A stretch of 64,000 bases of DNA. Origin: Alphaproteobacteria bacterium. Its GTDB lineage: Bacteria; Pseudomonadota; Alphaproteobacteria; Sphingomonadales; Sphingomonadaceae. The DNA lies in the NCBI GenBank assembly GCA_018970445.1, contig JAGWWF010000004.1, positions 1 through 64,000 on the forward strand, read 5' to 3'. Every line of letters begins with the position of its first letter. Position 1 is the stretch's first letter. Of the stretch, positions 7,750-20,603 are shown piece by piece. Made by a program: the position numbers and the translations under genes. Below the pieces are notes generated by a model. The model was not told the DNA's origin. It saw nothing but the letters and a program-made list of their open reading frames with translations, and ran no database searches.

Positions 7750-8886
7750 TTATGACAGCAGTGCGCCCCACACGCCGGCCAGCAACATGCCGGCGCGCAT
7801 GTCGCCCATGGTGGTGGCGGCCATCTTGTTCATCACGAAACTCATGCACAATTTCAGATCCATGTCGCACACCACCAGGCTGCCGCCATAACCGCCCCAG
7901 AACACGCTGTTCGGGCTGGGGAACGGCCGCAACGGGCCGGGCAGGCCATAGCCCAGGCCATAACGCACCGGCATGCCCAGCACGAGATCGGCGGGCGTGT
8001 CGATCTGCAATTCCAGCGCGCGGCGCACCCCGGCTTCGGAAAGCAGCCGCTTGCCGCCAGCGACGCCGCCATTGGCCACCAGCGTCTGCACCGCCACCAC
8101 GCTGCGGGCGTTGCCATGGCCATTGGCCGCCGGCAGTTCGGCGGCCCGCCAGGCCCGCGTGCGGGTTTCCAGCGGATCGATCGGCGGGTTGCCGCCCATG
8201 TTCTTCGCCAGATCGGATTGCGGCCCGGCGGTGATCGATGCGCCGCCCGGCGGCGGCACCAGATCGGCAACACGGGCATCATGTTCGGCGGCCAGCCCGA
8301 TGTGGAAATCCGCCCCCAGCGGCCCGGCCAGTTCCTCGGCAAACAGCGTGCCCAGCGATTTGCCGCTGATGCGCCGCACCACCTCGCCCACCAGAAACCC
8401 TTGGGTGAGGCCGTGATAGCCGGCCGCCGTGCCCGGTTCCCAGTAAGGCGCCTGCGCCGCCAGGGTGCTGCACGCCAGGTCCCAATCATAAATCTCGTGG
8501 CGCTGCATCGGCCGCACAAAGCCGGACAGGCCGGCGCTATGGCTCATCAGCTGCGCCACCGTCACATCGGCCTTGCCGGCCTGGGCAAATTCCGGCCAGT
8601 AATGCGCCACCTTCTCCTCGAATTTCAGCGCGCCCTGATCGGCCAGCCACAGCGCGGTGAGCGCACACATGGTCTTGGTGGTGGAATAGACATTCACGAT
8701 GGTGTCGCGTTGCCAGGGCCGTGTCTGTTCGGCATCGGCCCAGCCGCCCCAGATATCGATGATCGGCTCGCCGTTCAGCGTGGCGGCAAAACTGGCACCG
8801 ATGTCATCGCCGCGCGCCAGCGAGGCCGCCAGAGTGGCGCGCACCCCTTCAAAGCGCGGATCAACCAGGCCGTGCACGTCGCTCAT
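7750..8886 (-). CDS. Serine hydrolase, beta-lactamase/EstB family
   Basis: Beta-lactamase-fold serine hydrolase, most likely an esterase (EstB-like) rather than a drug-hydrolysing enzyme. The nucleophile motif S-x-x-K is 'VYSTTKTMCALTALWLAD', and the Tyr motif is 'TAAGYHGLTQGFLVGEVV' (Y-H-G where class C has Y-A-N). The 378-residue length fits family VIII esterases, and there is no signal peptide. Its ATG overlaps the dGTPase stop, so CaiB-like CoA-transferase, dGTPase and this gene form one overlapping minus-strand operon. Physiological substrate unknown. Confidence 0.85.
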   Translation of the reverse strand: MSDVHGLVDPRFEGVRATLAASLARGDDIGASFAATLNGEPIIDIWGGWADAEQTRPWQRDTIVNVYSTTKTMCALTALWLADQGALKFEEKVAHYWPEFAQAGKADVTVAQLMSHSAGLSGFVRPMQRHEIYDWDLACSTLAAQAPYWEPGTAAGYHGLTQGFLVGEVVRRISGKSLGTLFAEELAGPLGADFHIGLAAEHDARVADLVPPPGGASITAGPQSDLAKNMGGNPPIDPLETRTRAWRAAELPAANGHGNARSVVAVQTLVANGGVAGGKRLLSEAGVRRALELQIDTPADLVLGMPVRYGLGYGLPGPLRPFPSPNSVFWGGYGGSLVVCDMDLKLCMSFVMNKMAATTMGDMRAGMLLAGVWGALLS

Positions 8887-10049
8887 GATAGCATCTCCTC
8901 GGGCAGGGGCGATGGCCCCACCAATTGCCTGTACAGTTTCAGCGCATAACGATCGGTCATGCCAGCCACGAAATCACACACGTGGCGGGCCCGCGCCGGT
9001 TCGTCGGCCGGGCAGGTGGCGGCCCAGTCGCCGGGCAGACGCGCCGGATCGGCATGCAGGGCGGCGAACAGGCCTTCCACCACCTGTTCGGATGGATCGC
9101 GCAGCCGCGCCACCGCCGGGGCGCGATACATGCGGGCGCGCAGGAACTGCTTGAGGCCGTGCACCTGCGCGGCCAGCCCGTCTGACAGGCCGGCCAGGGT
9201 GCGGCCGGCGGCGCGGACATCGGCAACCGAACGGGCATCGGCCGCGGCGATTCGGGCGCGGGTGGTGGCCAGCAGATCGTCCACCATGCGGCCGATCTGT
9301 TCGCGCACCAGTTCGGGCACCAGCCGCCGCCGCGCCGTCACGCCCGGCCAGCGCGCTGTCACGGCGGCCCAGCAATCGGCCACGAACGGCACCTCTGCCG
9401 CCACCTCTTCCACCGAAAACAGCCCGGCCCTGATGCCATCATCCAGATCATGATTGTCATAGGCAATATCATCGGCAATCGCTGCCAGCTGCGCCTCCAG
9501 CCCGGCATGGCTGGCCAGATCCAGCGGCCAGGCCGCATCCACCCCGGCCAGCGCCCAGCCGGGTTCATGGATGGGGCCATTGTGCTTGGCCAGCCCTTCC
9601 AGCGTTTCCCAACACAGGTTCAGGCCATCGAAACCGGGGTAGCGGCTTTCCAGTTTCGTCACGATTCGAAGGGCATGGCCGTTGTGATCAAAGCCGCCCC
9701 ACGGCGCCATCACCCGTTCCAGCGCGTCCTCACCGCTATGGCCGAAGGGCGGGTGGCCCAGATCATGCGCCAGCGCCAGCGCCTCGGTCAGATCCTCGTC
9801 CACCGTCAGCGCCCGGGCCAGGCTGCGGGCGATCTGCGCCACCTCCAGGCTGTGGGTGAGGCGCACGCGGAAATGATCGCCATCGGGTGCCACAAATACC
9901 TGAGTTTTATAGCGCAATCGCCGGAAGGCCCCCGAATGGATGATGCGATCCCGATCGCGCGCGAACGGGCTGCGGGTGGCCGACGGGGCCTGTGCATGCA
10001 GCCGCCCGCGGGAGGCTTCCCACCGGCACGCATAGGGGGCCCGCGTCAA
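8883..10049 (-). CDS. dgt: Deoxyguanosinetriphosphate triphosphohydrolase-like protein
   Basis: Hydrolyses dNTPs (classically dGTP) to nucleoside and tripolyphosphate. The 388-residue HD-domain protein has '[15 protein letters not shown]', '[19 protein letters not shown]' and the metal-binding '[19 protein letters not shown]', plus the later '[13 protein letters not shown]' with conserved Asp residues. The best start is TTG at 10049, which overlaps the TGA of the upstream CoA-transferase and gives the usual N-terminus beginning APYA. The C-terminal part is shorter than E. coli Dgt, fitting the type-2 subfamily common in alphaproteobacteria. Confidence 0.9.
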   Translation of the reverse strand: MTRAPYACRWEASRGRLHAQAPSATRSPFARDRDRIIHSGAFRRLRYKTQVFVAPDGDHFRVRLTHSLEVAQIARSLARALTVDEDLTEALALAHDLGHPPFGHSGEDALERVMAPWGGFDHNGHALRIVTKLESRYPGFDGLNLCWETLEGLAKHNGPIHEPGWALAGVDAAWPLDLASHAGLEAQLAAIADDIAYDNHDLDDGIRAGLFSVEEVAAEVPFVADCWAAVTARWPGVTARRRLVPELVREQIGRMVDDLLATTRARIAAADARSVADVRAAGRTLAGLSDGLAAQVHGLKQFLRARMYRAPAVARLRDPSEQVVEGLFAALHADPARLPGDWAATCPADEPARARHVCDFVAGMTDRYALKLYRQLVGPSPLPEEMLS

Positions 10050-11170
10050 CGCACCGTCCCGGCTGCCTTCAACGCCGCCACCCGGCCATCATCATAGCCC
10101 AGTTCGGCCAGAATCGCATCGCTTTCCAAGGCCTTGGTCATGCGCGGGCCAGCGTTTTGCGTGGCGGAATAGCGCGGCGCCGGGGCCGGTTGCATCACGC
10201 CATCGGCCTCCACGAAGGTGCCGCGCGCCGCATTGTGCGGATGGTGCGGCGCTTCGGCCATCGACAGCACCGGGGCAAAGCAGATGTCGGTCATCTCCAT
10301 GATCGCGCACCAGTCATCGCGCGACTTGGTCTTGAACAGCACAGTCAAGCGATCCTTCAACATCGGCCAGTTGGCGGCGTTCATCTGGGCGGCGAAATCG
10401 GGATCATCCTTCAACCCGGTCTTTTCCAGCAACAGCGCATAGAACTGCGGTTCCAGACTGCCGATGCTGATGAACTTGCCATCTGAACATTCATATGTGT
10501 CATACATGTGCGCGCCGGTATCCAGCAGATTGACGCCGCGTTCATCCTTCCAGATGCCGTTGGCGCGGAACCCCCAGATCATCGCCATCAGCGCGGCGGC
10601 GCCATCGGTCATCGCGCAATCGATCACCTGGCCCTGGCCGGTGGTTTTCGCATGCAGCAGGGCGGCCACCATGCCAAAGGCCAGCATCATGCCGCCGCCG
10701 CCAAAATCGCCGACCATGTTGATCGGCGGTGTCGGCTTGTCCCCGGCCCGGCCATAGCCATGCAGGGCGCCGGCCAGCGCGATATAGTTGATGTCGTGCC
10801 CGGCGGCGTGGGCATAGGGGCCAAACTGGCCCCAGCCGGTCATCCGGCCATAGACGAGGCGACTGTTCACCGCATGGCAATCGGCCGGGCCCAGGCCCAG
10901 CCGCTCGGTCACGCCGGGGCGGAAGCCTTCGAACAGGGCATCGGCCGATTTCACCAGATCCAGCACCAGCGCACGGCCGTCGGCGCTTTTCAGATCCACC
11001 CCGATCACCCGGCGCCCGCGCAGCAGGGGATCGCGGGCATCGATGCGGGCGCCCGGCCGATCGATGCGGATCACCTCTGCGCCATGATCGGCCAGCATCA
11101 TGCCGGCAAACGGCCCCGGCCCGATCCCGGCCAGTTCGATGATCCTGATCCCCTTCAGCGGCCCGGCCAT
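10046..11170 (-). CDS. CaiB/BaiF CoA-transferase family protein, alpha-methylacyl-CoA racemase-like
   Basis: Family III CoA-transferase fold; the closest subgroup is alpha-methylacyl-CoA racemase, which epimerises 2-methyl-branched acyl-CoAs. The 374 residues carry the N-terminal Rossmann phrase '[17 protein letters not shown]', '[13 protein letters not shown]', '[20 protein letters not shown]' (racemase-type His and Asp), and '[18 protein letters not shown]'. The last His/Asp arrangement favours racemase over transferase. Start at 11170 follows the usual family N-terminus (MAGPLKGI). First gene of a three-gene overlapping operon with dgt and a serine hydrolase; divergent from the oxidoreductase at 11299. 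Confidence 0.85.
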   Translation of the reverse strand: MAGPLKGIRIIELAGIGPGPFAGMMLADHGAEVIRIDRPGARIDARDPLLRGRRVIGVDLKSADGRALVLDLVKSADALFEGFRPGVTERLGLGPADCHAVNSRLVYGRMTGWGQFGPYAHAAGHDINYIALAGALHGYGRAGDKPTPPINMVGDFGGGGMMLAFGMVAALLHAKTTGQGQVIDCAMTDGAAALMAMIWGFRANGIWKDERGVNLLDTGAHMYDTYECSDGKFISIGSLEPQFYALLLEKTGLKDDPDFAAQMNAANWPMLKDRLTVLFKTKSRDDWCAIMEMTDICFAPVLSMAEAPHHPHNAARGTFVEADGVMQPAPAPRYSATQNAGPRMTKALESDAILAELGYDDGRVAALKAAGTVR

Positions 11171-11298
11171 GCGCGTCTCCCAATCCGGTGTTTGCCCCCT
11201 GCCCTGCCACGTGCGGCCCAAAGGTCAAGCTGTCGCGGCTGGGAGGGCGCATGATTGCGCCAAGCCGGCTATGGCATAGGCGAAGGAGCCCCCCTGCC

Positions 11299-12300
11299 AT
11301 GACCATCTCGCGCGAAATCCGCCTTGCCAGCCGCCCGGTGGGCGTACCCGCGGCCGCCAATTTCGAACTGGCCAGCCGCACGCTTGCCGCCCCCGGCCCC
11401 GGCGAGGTGCTGGTTGAAAACAGGTTCATGTCCGTCGATCCCTACATGCGCGGCCGCATGTATGATCGCCCCTCTTATGTGCCGCCCTTTGCCATTGGCG
11501 AAGCGCTGCAGGGCGGCGCCATCGGCGTGGTGGTGGAAAGCCACAGCGACGCGCTGAAGGTGGGCGATGTCGTTTCGTCCATGTTCGGCTGGCGCGAGGC
11601 GTTCGTGGCCCCGGCCGCCGCGCTGCAGAAACTGGATGTGCCGGCCGGCGTGCCGTTGCAGGCGTTTCTGGGCGTGCTGGGCATGCCCGGCCTCACCGCC
11701 TGGGCCGGCCTGACACAGATCGGCAAGCCCAAGCCCGGCGACACGGTGTTCGTGTCGGGTGCCGCCGGCGCGGTCGGCAGCATCGTGGCGCAGGTGGCCA
11801 GGCTGAAGGGCTGCACCGTGGTGGCCAGCGCCGGCAGCGACGAAAAATGTGACTGGCTGCGCGGCCTCGGCATCGATCATGTCATCAACTATCGCACCTG
11901 CGGCGATCTGCTGGCCGCGGTGCAGGCCGCTGCCCCGCGCGGCATCGACATTTATTTCGACAATGTGGGCGGCGAGCATCTGGAAGTCGCCATCGAATGC
12001 GCCCGGCCCTTTGCCCGGCTGATCGAATGCGGCATGATTTCCGCCTACAACGACACCGAACCCACGCCCGGCCCGCGCAACATCATCCAGGTGGTGGGCA
12101 AATCGCTGACGATGCGTGGTTTCATCGTGATCGAATTCCAGGGCCTGCAGGCCGAATTCGCCGCCGAAGTGGGCGACTGGATCGCATCAGGCCAGCTGCA
12201 ATGGCAGGACACGGTGATGGAGGGGATCGAATCCGCCCCCGCCGCCTTCATCGGCCTGTTCGAAGGCAAGAACACCGGCAAGATGGTGGTGAAGCTTTAA
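11299..12300 (+). CDS. NADP-dependent medium-chain oxidoreductase (alkenal/prostaglandin reductase-like)
   Basis: Zinc-independent MDR enzyme of the leukotriene B4 dehydrogenase / curcumin reductase group, which reduces activated double bonds with NADPH. The 333 residues include 'MSVDPYMRGRM', the hinge 'LGMPGLTAWAGL', the nucleotide loop 'VFVSGAAGAVGSIVAQVARL' and 'DIYFDNVGGEHLE', all typical. GAAGGAG precedes the ATG at 11299. It is transcribed away from the racemase-like gene with 128 bases between starts. Physiological substrate unknown. Confidence 0.88.
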   Translation: MTISREIRLASRPVGVPAAANFELASRTLAAPGPGEVLVENRFMSVDPYMRGRMYDRPSYVPPFAIGEALQGGAIGVVVESHSDALKVGDVVSSMFGWREAFVAPAAALQKLDVPAGVPLQAFLGVLGMPGLTAWAGLTQIGKPKPGDTVFVSGAAGAVGSIVAQVARLKGCTVVASAGSDEKCDWLRGLGIDHVINYRTCGDLLAAVQAAAPRGIDIYFDNVGGEHLEVAIECARPFARLIECGMISAYNDTEPTPGPRNIIQVVGKSLTMRGFIVIEFQGLQAEFAAEVGDWIASGQLQWQDTVMEGIESAPAAFIGLFEGKNTGKMVVKL

Positions 12301-12309
12301 GTCAACGTC

Positions 12310-12333
12310 CCCCTCCCTGCGTGCAGGGAGGGG
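12310..12333. terminator. Convergent-gene palindromic terminator
   Basis: An 11-bp perfect stem (12310-12320 with 12323-12333, CCCCTCCCTGC / GCAGGGAGGGG) with a two-base loop lies in the 37-base gap between the ends of the oxidoreductase and recR. No long T run follows on either strand, so termination strength is uncertain, but the position suits a bidirectional terminator. Confidence 0.6.
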
Positions 12334-12337
12334 CGAA

Positions 12338-12934
12338 TTACCCCACCGGGCGGCGGGCGTTCAGCGCCAGCGCCAGCGTGCCTTCGTCCAGATAATCCAG
12401 TTCGCCGCCCATCGGCAGGCCCTGGGCCAGCTGGCTCACCTTGACGCCGGTGGGCCGCAGCGCGTCGGCCACATAATGCATGGTCGCCTGCCCCTCCATC
12501 GTCGCCGACAGCGCCAGCACCACTTCGCGCAGCTGCGGCTCGCTGGCGCGGGCCACCAGCGCGGGGATGGCCAGATCATCCGGGCCTATGCCATCCAGCG
12601 CCGAAAGCCGCCCGCCCAGCACATGATAGCGGCCGGAAAACAGATGCTTGCCATCAAGTGCCCACAGATCGGCCACATCGGCCACCACGCACAACAGCCC
12701 GGCATCGCGGCGCGGATCGCGACAGATGGCGCACGGGTCGCTGGTTTCGACATTGCCGCAGCGGCCGCACACCACCAGATTGGCCGCCACGGCGCGCAAG
12801 GCATCCAGCAGCGGCACCAGCGCCAGTTCGCGCCGCTTGATCAGATGCAGCACCGCCCGCCGCGCCGAACGCGGGCCAAGCCCCGGCAGCCGGGCCAGCG
12901 CCTGGGTGAGCGCTTCGATTTCGGGTGACGCCAT
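12338..12934 (-). CDS. recR: Recombination mediator protein RecR
   Basis: Works with RecF and RecO to load RecA on gapped DNA. The 198-residue protein has the N-terminal helix-hairpin-helix '[20 protein letters not shown]', a four-cysteine zinc finger ([18 protein letters not shown]), and the Toprim domain beginning '[16 protein letters not shown]' with '[19 protein letters not shown]'. The C-terminal Walker-like segment is '[19 protein letters not shown]'. Length matches E. coli RecR (201). It starts at 12934, 159 bases from the divergently transcribed aconitase. dnaX and ybaB, frequent neighbours elsewhere, are not adjacent here. Confidence 0.95.
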   Translation of the reverse strand: MASPEIEALTQALARLPGLGPRSARRAVLHLIKRRELALVPLLDALRAVAANLVVCGRCGNVETSDPCAICRDPRRDAGLLCVVADVADLWALDGKHLFSGRYHVLGGRLSALDGIGPDDLAIPALVARASEPQLREVVLALSATMEGQATMHYVADALRPTGVKVSQLAQGLPMGGELDYLDEGTLALALNARRPVG

Positions 12935-13093
12935 GGCCCCCTTATCGGTGAAGCCTTTTACCCGCGCAAGCTGTGCGGGCTTTGACACGAATTGCCGGCC
13001 AAACGGGCTTTTCGCGCTGCACCATCTGGGCTAGACCTGCGACATATTGTCAAAAAAGCCGCACAAGGCGCCAAGCATGATTGGAGACCGCAG

Positions 13094-15774
<2,681 letters not shown>

Positions 15775-15775
<1 letters not shown>

Positions 15776-16020
15776 TGTCGGCCCAGACCATCGCCGTCGA
15801 GGCGGCGGGCTGGATCGGGGCGGTTCTGGTGCTGGCCGGCTATGCGCTGGCCAGCGCCGGCCGGCTGGATGGCCGCTCGCCGCTGTTCCAGTGGCTCAAT
15901 CTGATCGGGGCCGCCGGTTTCGTGGTCAACACGGCCTGGCACGGCGCGATGCCGTCGATGGTGCTCAACATCATCTGGTGCGGGATCGCGATTGCCACCC
16001 TGCTGCGGCGGCCGCGCTGA
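15775..16020 (+). CDS. CBU_0592-like small membrane protein
   Basis: An 81-residue membrane protein with three predicted hydrophobic segments (about residues 9-27, 38-56 and 60-76). The phrases 'GWIGAVLVLAGYAL' and 'PLFQWLNLIGAAGFVVNTAWHG' resemble the CBU_0592 family of small membrane proteins, whose function is not known. The ATG overlaps the aconitase stop by one base, so it is probably translated from the same transcript. It ends seven bases before the end of convergent argJ. Confidence 0.65.
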
Positions 16021-16027
16021 CCGGCGT

Positions 16028-17251
16028 TCAGCTGCGGTAATCGGCGTTGATGCTGATATAGCCATGGGTCAGATCGCAGGTCCACACCTGCGCGCGGCCC
16101 GGCCCCAGGCCCAGATCCACCGCAATGCGCACCTCTGGCCCGGCCAGATGCGCCGCCACCGGCGCTTCGTCATAGCCCGGCACCACCGCCCCGGCGCTGG
16201 CCACCAGCGTGTCGCCAAAGCGGATGGCGATGCTGTCGCGCTCGGCCGGTTCGCCGGCCTTGCCCACCGCCATCACCACCCGGCCCCAGTTGGCATCACC
16301 GCCGGCAATGGCGGTCTTCACCAGCGGCGAATTGGCGATGCTCATCGCCACGCGGCGGGCACTGCCATCGTCCACCGCGCCTGTCACCGTCACCGTGATC
16401 AGTTTCTGCGCGCCTTCGCCGTCGCGCACCACCGCGATGGCCAGTTGCCGGCACAGATCGGCCAGCGCGGCGGCCAGCGCATCGGCGCCGGGCGAATCCA
16501 TGCTGGCCAGCTCGGCATGGCCGGCGGCCCCGGTGGCAAAGGCCAGCACGGTATCGGATGTGCTGGTGTCGCTGTCCACGGTGATGCAGTTGAAGCTGCC
16601 GGCCACCGCCGCGTTCAGCATCTGCTGCCACAGCGCCGGCGCGATCACCGCGTCGCTGAAGATGAAGCCCAGCATGGTCGCCATGTCGGGCGCGATCATG
16701 CCGCTGCCCTTCACGATGCCCACCAGCTTCACCCGCACCCCGCCCACAATGGCGCTGGTGGTTGCGGCCTTGGGGAAGGTGTCGGTGGTGCCGATGGCGT
16801 GGGTGGCGGCCAGCCAGTCGGCCTGGCCCAGCCGGGCATGGGCCTTGTCCACCCCGGCCAGCGCCAGATCCACCGGCAGCGGCACGCCGATCACCCCGGT
16901 GGAGGCGCTGAACACCGCATCGGCACTGCACCCCAGCACCTCGGCCACCCGCGCCGCCTGGGCGTGCGCCGCGGCGCGGCCGGCGGCACCGGTGAAGGCA
17001 TTGCTGTTGCCGGCATTGACGATCAGGCCGCGCGCCCGGCCACCGGGCAGCCTGGCACGGCACAATTCCACTTCCGGCGACGGGCATTGCGATCGCGTCG
17101 TCACCCCGGCCACCGCCGTGTCCGCTGCCAGTTCCACCAGCGTCACGCAATCGCGCGTCCACGGCTTGTACGGCACGCTGGCGGTGCCGATGCGCACGCC
17201 GGCAATGGCGGGCAGATCGGGAAAGGGCAGGGCGAGCGGCGAGCGTTGCAT
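16028..17251 (-). CDS. argJ: Bifunctional glutamate N-acetyltransferase / amino-acid acetyltransferase
   Basis: Recycles the acetyl group in arginine biosynthesis by moving it from N-acetylornithine to glutamate. The proenzyme (407 residues) self-cleaves into alpha and beta chains at the Thr of 'GMIAPDMATMLGFIFSDA'. Other family blocks: 'GLIVNAGNSNAFTGAAG', 'VFSASTGVIGVPLP', 'NCITVDSDTSTSDTVL' and the C-terminal 'CDLTHGYISINADYRS'. Start at 17251 gives the usual N-terminus MQRSPLALPF. It is divergent from rpmH. Whether it also uses acetyl-CoA (bifunctional) cannot be read from sequence. Confidence 0.95.
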   Translation of the reverse strand: MQRSPLALPFPDLPAIAGVRIGTASVPYKPWTRDCVTLVELAADTAVAGVTTRSQCPSPEVELCRARLPGGRARGLIVNAGNSNAFTGAAGRAAAHAQAARVAEVLGCSADAVFSASTGVIGVPLPVDLALAGVDKAHARLGQADWLAATHAIGTTDTFPKAATTSAIVGGVRVKLVGIVKGSGMIAPDMATMLGFIFSDAVIAPALWQQMLNAAVAGSFNCITVDSDTSTSDTVLAFATGAAGHAELASMDSPGADALAAALADLCRQLAIAVVRDGEGAQKLITVTVTGAVDDGSARRVAMSIANSPLVKTAIAGGDANWGRVVMAVGKAGEPAERDSIAIRFGDTLVASAGAVVPGYDEAPVAAHLAGPEVRIAVDLGLGPGRAQVWTCDLTHGYISINADYRS

Positions 17252-17298
17252 GGCTGTGCCTTTGCCAGCAGAATCCGGCTTGTCCAGCCACAAGTGCG

Positions 17299-17327
17299 TT
17301 GACTCTGGCCAGCGCCCACATTATCGG
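17299..17327 (+). promoter_or_regulatory. Possible rpmH operon promoter
   Basis: TTGACT at 17299-17304 and TATCGG at 17322-17327 are separated by exactly 17 bases, 66 bases before the rpmH ATG. The -35 is good (5 of 6) but the -10 is weak (3 to 4 of 6). Position in the argJ-rpmH divergent gap supports it. Confidence 0.4.
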
Positions 17328-17392
17328 CACGCTTCTTCTGGCGCGTGGGCAACCGCGGCCAGCCTGTATCTGCATTTTCGGGACTGCCTGCC

Positions 17393-17527
17393 ATGAAGCG
17401 CACCTATCAACCGTCCAAGCTTGTCCGCGCCCGCCGCCACGGTTTCCGCGCCCGCATGGCCACCGTTGGCGGCCGCAAGGTGATCCAGGCCCGCCGCGCC
17501 CGCGGCCGCAAGAAGCTTTCGGCCTGA
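17393..17527 (+). CDS. rpmH: 50S ribosomal protein L34
   Basis: Small structural protein of the large ribosomal subunit. All 44 residues match the family: it starts '[20 protein letters not shown]' and ends in a basic tail [10 protein letters not shown]. It is the first gene of the conserved rpmH-rnpA-yidD-yidC block and is followed four bases later by rnpA. Confidence 0.98.
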   Translation: MKRTYQPSKLVRARRHGFRARMATVGGRKVIQARRARGRKKLSA

Positions 17528-17531
17528 TCAT

Positions 17532-17897
17532 ATGCGCGCGCCGGAGACCATCCGGCAGCGGCGGGATTTCCTGGCTGCAAATCAGGGCCGGCGGGTGCCA
17601 TCCGCCGGCTTTGTGCTGCTCGTTCGTCAGCGCGACGATGGCAATCCGGCCATGCGCGCCGGCTACACCGTCACCAAGAAGATCGGCAACAGCGTCACCC
17701 GCAACCGGCTCAAGCGCCGGCTGCGCGCCATCGTGCGGTGCACCCTGGCCGATCATGGCCATGCCGGCGCCGATCATGTGCTGATCGGGCGCGACGGCGG
17801 CCTCACCCGCGATTTCGCCCAGTTGCAGGCCGATCTGGAAAAGGCGCTGGCCAAGGCCCATCTTCCGCCCAGACCCAGGGGAGAGGGCGGCCGATGA
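17532..17897 (+). CDS. rnpA: Ribonuclease P protein component
   Basis: Protein cofactor of RNase P, which trims the 5' leader of tRNA precursors. The 121-residue protein shows the RNR box '[16 protein letters not shown]', preceded by '[10 protein letters not shown]', with the N-terminal '[20 protein letters not shown]' forming the central cleft strands. The stop overlaps the yidD start (ATGA), giving translational coupling. Confidence 0.96.
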   Translation: MRAPETIRQRRDFLAANQGRRVPSAGFVLLVRQRDDGNPAMRAGYTVTKKIGNSVTRNRLKRRLRAIVRCTLADHGHAGADHVLIGRDGGLTRDFAQLQADLEKALAKAHLPPRPRGEGGR

Positions 17898-18115
17898 CAC
17901 GCCTGCTGACACAGTTGCTGATCGCGCCGATCCGGCTGTGGCAGATCACGTTTTCCGCCGTGCTGCCGCCCAGTTGCCGCTTTTCGCCCAGCTGTTCGGC
18001 CTATGCCATCACCGCGATTCTGCGCCATGGCCCGGCCCGCGGCGGCTGGCTGGCGCTGCGCCGCATCACCCGCTGCCACCCCTGGGGGGGTTCGGGCTAT
18101 GACCCGGTGCCCTGA
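17894..18115 (+). CDS. yidD: Membrane protein insertion efficiency factor YidD
   Basis: Small amphipathic protein that assists YidC-dependent membrane insertion. The 73 residues contain the invariant core '[19 protein letters not shown]' and '[17 protein letters not shown]' with three cysteines. Length and motifs are typical. It overlaps rnpA by four bases and sits 50 bases before yidC. Confidence 0.95.
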   Translation: MTRLLTQLLIAPIRLWQITFSAVLPPSCRFSPSCSAYAITAILRHGPARGGWLALRRITRCHPWGGSGYDPVP

Positions 18116-18165
18116 CCAGCTATAGCAGCGCCCATATTCGCGAATCCCAACGGACGGACCATCCT

Positions 18166-19956
18166 TTGCCTCAGGACAATCAAACCCCCGACACGAAGAA
18201 CATCGTGCTTGCGGTGGTGCTTTCATCGCTGGTGCTGATCGGCTGGACCTTCCTGTCGGATCGCTTCCTGCCGCCGCCACCCGCCCCGGCGGCGACCACC
18301 GCGGCGGCCACCGCCGCGCCGGCCCAGCCCGGCACTTCGCCCGGCGTTGTCGGGGCCGGGGCGATCATCGCGCGCCCGGCCGCGCTGGCTGCCAGCCCGC
18401 GGGTTGCCATCGATACGCCCCGCCTGAAAGGCTCGATCAATCTGGCCGGCGGCCGTTTTGATGATCTGGTGCTGCCCGATTATCATCAGACGCAGGACAA
18501 GGCCTCGCCGCCGGTGCGGCTGTTCTCGCCCAGTCGCACCGCCGATGCGCAGTTCGCCCAGTTCGGCTGGACCGGCGCGCTCGCCCCGCCGGCCGGTGCG
18601 GTGTGGACGGCCGATCGCGCCACGCTCACGCCAACAACCCCGGTCACGCTCAGCTACACCAGCCCGCAGGGTCTCATCTTCCGCCAGAGGATCAGCGTTG
18701 ACCGCGATTTTCTGTTCAGCATCGAACAGAGCGTCGAGAACCGCAGCGCGCAGCCGGTCAGCCTGGCCGCCTTTGGCCTGGTGTCGCGTCGGGGGGAGGC
18801 GGCGGCGGCCGAGACCAATGTCCACGTCGGCCCTGTCGCCGTGCTCGACAACATGCTCAAGGACAGCGATCTGGAATATGCCAAGCTGAAGGATGATGGC
18901 CCGCAGCGGTTCAATTCCACCGGCGGCTGGCTGGGCCTGACCGAAAAATACTGGCTGGCCGCCAGCGTGCCCGATCAGAAGGCGCGCATTGCCGCCAGCT
19001 TCCAGCATGCCGCTGGCCAGTTCCAGGCCGATTGGCTGGCCGGGGCCGTCAGCGTGCCGGCCGGCGGCCGCATCGCCACCACCAACCGCCTGTTCGCCGG
19101 CGCCAAGGAGGTCGACCTGCTCGACCGTTACAGCGAGGCCGGCATCCCCCGGCTGGATCGCGCCGTGTCCTGGGGCTGGTTCGAAATCATCGCCAAGCCG
19201 ATCTTCTATCTGCTGGATTATCTGTTCAGGCTGACCAGCAATTTCGGCGTTGCCATCATCGGCCTCACGCTGGTGGTGCGCGCGATCATGTTCCCGATCG
19301 CCAACAAGCAATATGAATCCATGGCGAAAATGCGCCTGATCGGCCCGCGCATGAAGGCGATCCAGGAAAAATATGGCGACGACAAGCTGCGCGCCCAGCA
19401 GGAAATCATGGCGATCTACAAGACCGAAAAGGTCAATCCGCTCGCCGGCTGCCTGCCGATCCTGCTGCAGATCCCGATCTTCTATGCGCTCTACAAGACG
19501 CTGCTGATCTCCATCGAAATGCGCCACCAGCCGTTCATCCTGTGGCTCACCGATCTGTCCGCGCCCGATCCGCTCACCCCCTTGAACCTGTTCGGCCTGA
19601 TCGCCTGGCAGCCGCCGGCCTTCATCGCGCTGGGCGTGCTGCCGATCCTGCTGGGCGTCACCATGTGGCTGCAACAGAAACTCTCTCCGGCCCAGATGGA
19701 CCCGGTGCAGCAGCAGGTATTCGCCCTGATGCCGTGGCTGTTCATGTTCTTCATGGCGCCCTTTGCCGCCGGGTTGCAGCTGTACTGGACGATCAACAAC
19801 CTCGTCTCCATCGCCCAGCAGCTGTACATGAACCGCAAATATCCGGCCCCGGCCACGCCGCCGGCCGCAGCGGTGATCGATGTGAAGCCCAACCCGGCGC
19901 CCAAGCCCGCCAATCCCCGCCCCAACCCGCCCGCCAGCCGGCGGCGCAAGAAGTGA
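18166..19956 (+). CDS. yidC: Membrane protein insertase YidC
   Basis: Inserts and folds inner-membrane proteins with or without SecYEG. The 596-residue protein has the Gram-negative form: TM1 at about residues 12-30 ('[17 protein letters not shown]'), a Pro/Ala linker, a large periplasmic beta domain, then the conserved five-helix core from about residue 330, including '[19 protein letters not shown]' and '[19 protein letters not shown]'. The C-terminal tail is Pro/Lys-rich. The start appears to be TTG at 18166, since no ATG gives TM1. The stop overlaps the engB GTG start. Confidence 0.95.
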   Translation: MPQDNQTPDTKNIVLAVVLSSLVLIGWTFLSDRFLPPPPAPAATTAAATAAPAQPGTSPGVVGAGAIIARPAALAASPRVAIDTPRLKGSINLAGGRFDDLVLPDYHQTQDKASPPVRLFSPSRTADAQFAQFGWTGALAPPAGAVWTADRATLTPTTPVTLSYTSPQGLIFRQRISVDRDFLFSIEQSVENRSAQPVSLAAFGLVSRRGEAAAAETNVHVGPVAVLDNMLKDSDLEYAKLKDDGPQRFNSTGGWLGLTEKYWLAASVPDQKARIAASFQHAAGQFQADWLAGAVSVPAGGRIATTNRLFAGAKEVDLLDRYSEAGIPRLDRAVSWGWFEIIAKPIFYLLDYLFRLTSNFGVAIIGLTLVVRAIMFPIANKQYESMAKMRLIGPRMKAIQEKYGDDKLRAQQEIMAIYKTEKVNPLAGCLPILLQIPIFYALYKTLLISIEMRHQPFILWLTDLSAPDPLTPLNLFGLIAWQPPAFIALGVLPILLGVTMWLQQKLSPAQMDPVQQQVFALMPWLFMFFMAPFAAGLQLYWTINNLVSIAQQLYMNRKYPAPATPPAAAVIDVKPNPAPKPANPRPNPPASRRRKK

Positions 19957-20603
19957 ACACCGCCCTGGAACCCGATGATCTGATCGAGCTGGCCCGGCGG
20001 CGCTTTGCCGGGCCGGTGGCCTTCCAGTTGTCGGCCCCCGAACTGAAATATCTGCCGCCTGCCGATGTGCCGGAAATCGCCTTTGCCGGCCGATCGAACG
20101 TGGGCAAATCTTCTTTGTTGAACGCCATCACCGGCCGCCACGGCCTGGCGCGCGCATCGGTCACGCCGGGGCGCACGCAGGAACTGAACGTGTTCAACGT
20201 GGGCGATCCCACATTGTTCCGGCTGATCGACATGCCCGGCTATGGCTTTGCCGATGCGCCCAAGGATGTGGTGCGGCAGTGGAAGCATCTGGTGTATGAT
20301 TATCTGCGCGGCCGCGCCGTGCTGAAACGCGTGCTGGTGCTGATCGACAGCCGCCACGGCATCAAGCCGGTGGATCGCGAGATCATGTCCCTGCTCGACA
20401 AGGCCGCCGTCAGCTTCCAGGTGGTGCTGACCAAGGCCGACAAGATCAAGCCCAGCGCGCTGGAGACGCTCACCGAAGCGACGCTGGGCGCCAGCCGCAT
20501 CCACCCCGCCGCCTATCCGCAGGTGATCGCCAGCAGCGCGGAAAAAGGCCTTGGCATCCCCGAACTGCGCGCCGCCGTGCTGGCCGCCGCCACCGACCAG
20601 TGA
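19953..20603 (+). CDS. engB: Ribosome biogenesis GTP-binding protein YihA/YsxC
   Basis: Essential GTPase for assembly of the 50S subunit. G motifs are clear in the 216 residues: G1 '[19 protein letters not shown]', G2 region '[15 protein letters not shown]', G3 '[14 protein letters not shown]', G4 '[12 protein letters not shown]' and G5 '[10 protein letters not shown]'. A GTG start at 19953 overlaps the yidC stop (GTGA), and the stop in turn overlaps the thiSG GTG start, so three genes in a row are coupled by overlapping codons. Confidence 0.95.
   Translation: MNTALEPDDLIELARRRFAGPVAFQLSAPELKYLPPADVPEIAFAGRSNVGKSSLLNAITGRHGLARASVTPGRTQELNVFNVGDPTLFRLIDMPGYGFADAPKDVVRQWKHLVYDYLRGRAVLKRVLVLIDSRHGIKPVDREIMSLLDKAAVSFQVVLTKADKIKPSALETLTEATLGASRIHPAAYPQVIASSAEKGLGIPELRAAVLAAATDQ

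Noticed and set aside
7750-8886. True class C beta-lactamase
   Set aside because: There is no signal peptide, and the Y-x-N motif is Y-H-G, which fits EstB-type esterases better.
13036-13062. Possible regulator site GACA-TAT-TGTC before acnA
   Set aside because: Arms are only four bases and nothing else supports an iron-type operator.
17252-18165. Origin of replication next to rpmH-rnpA
   Set aside because: No dnaA, parAB or cluster of DnaA boxes is visible, and in alphaproteobacteria this block is often away from the origin.
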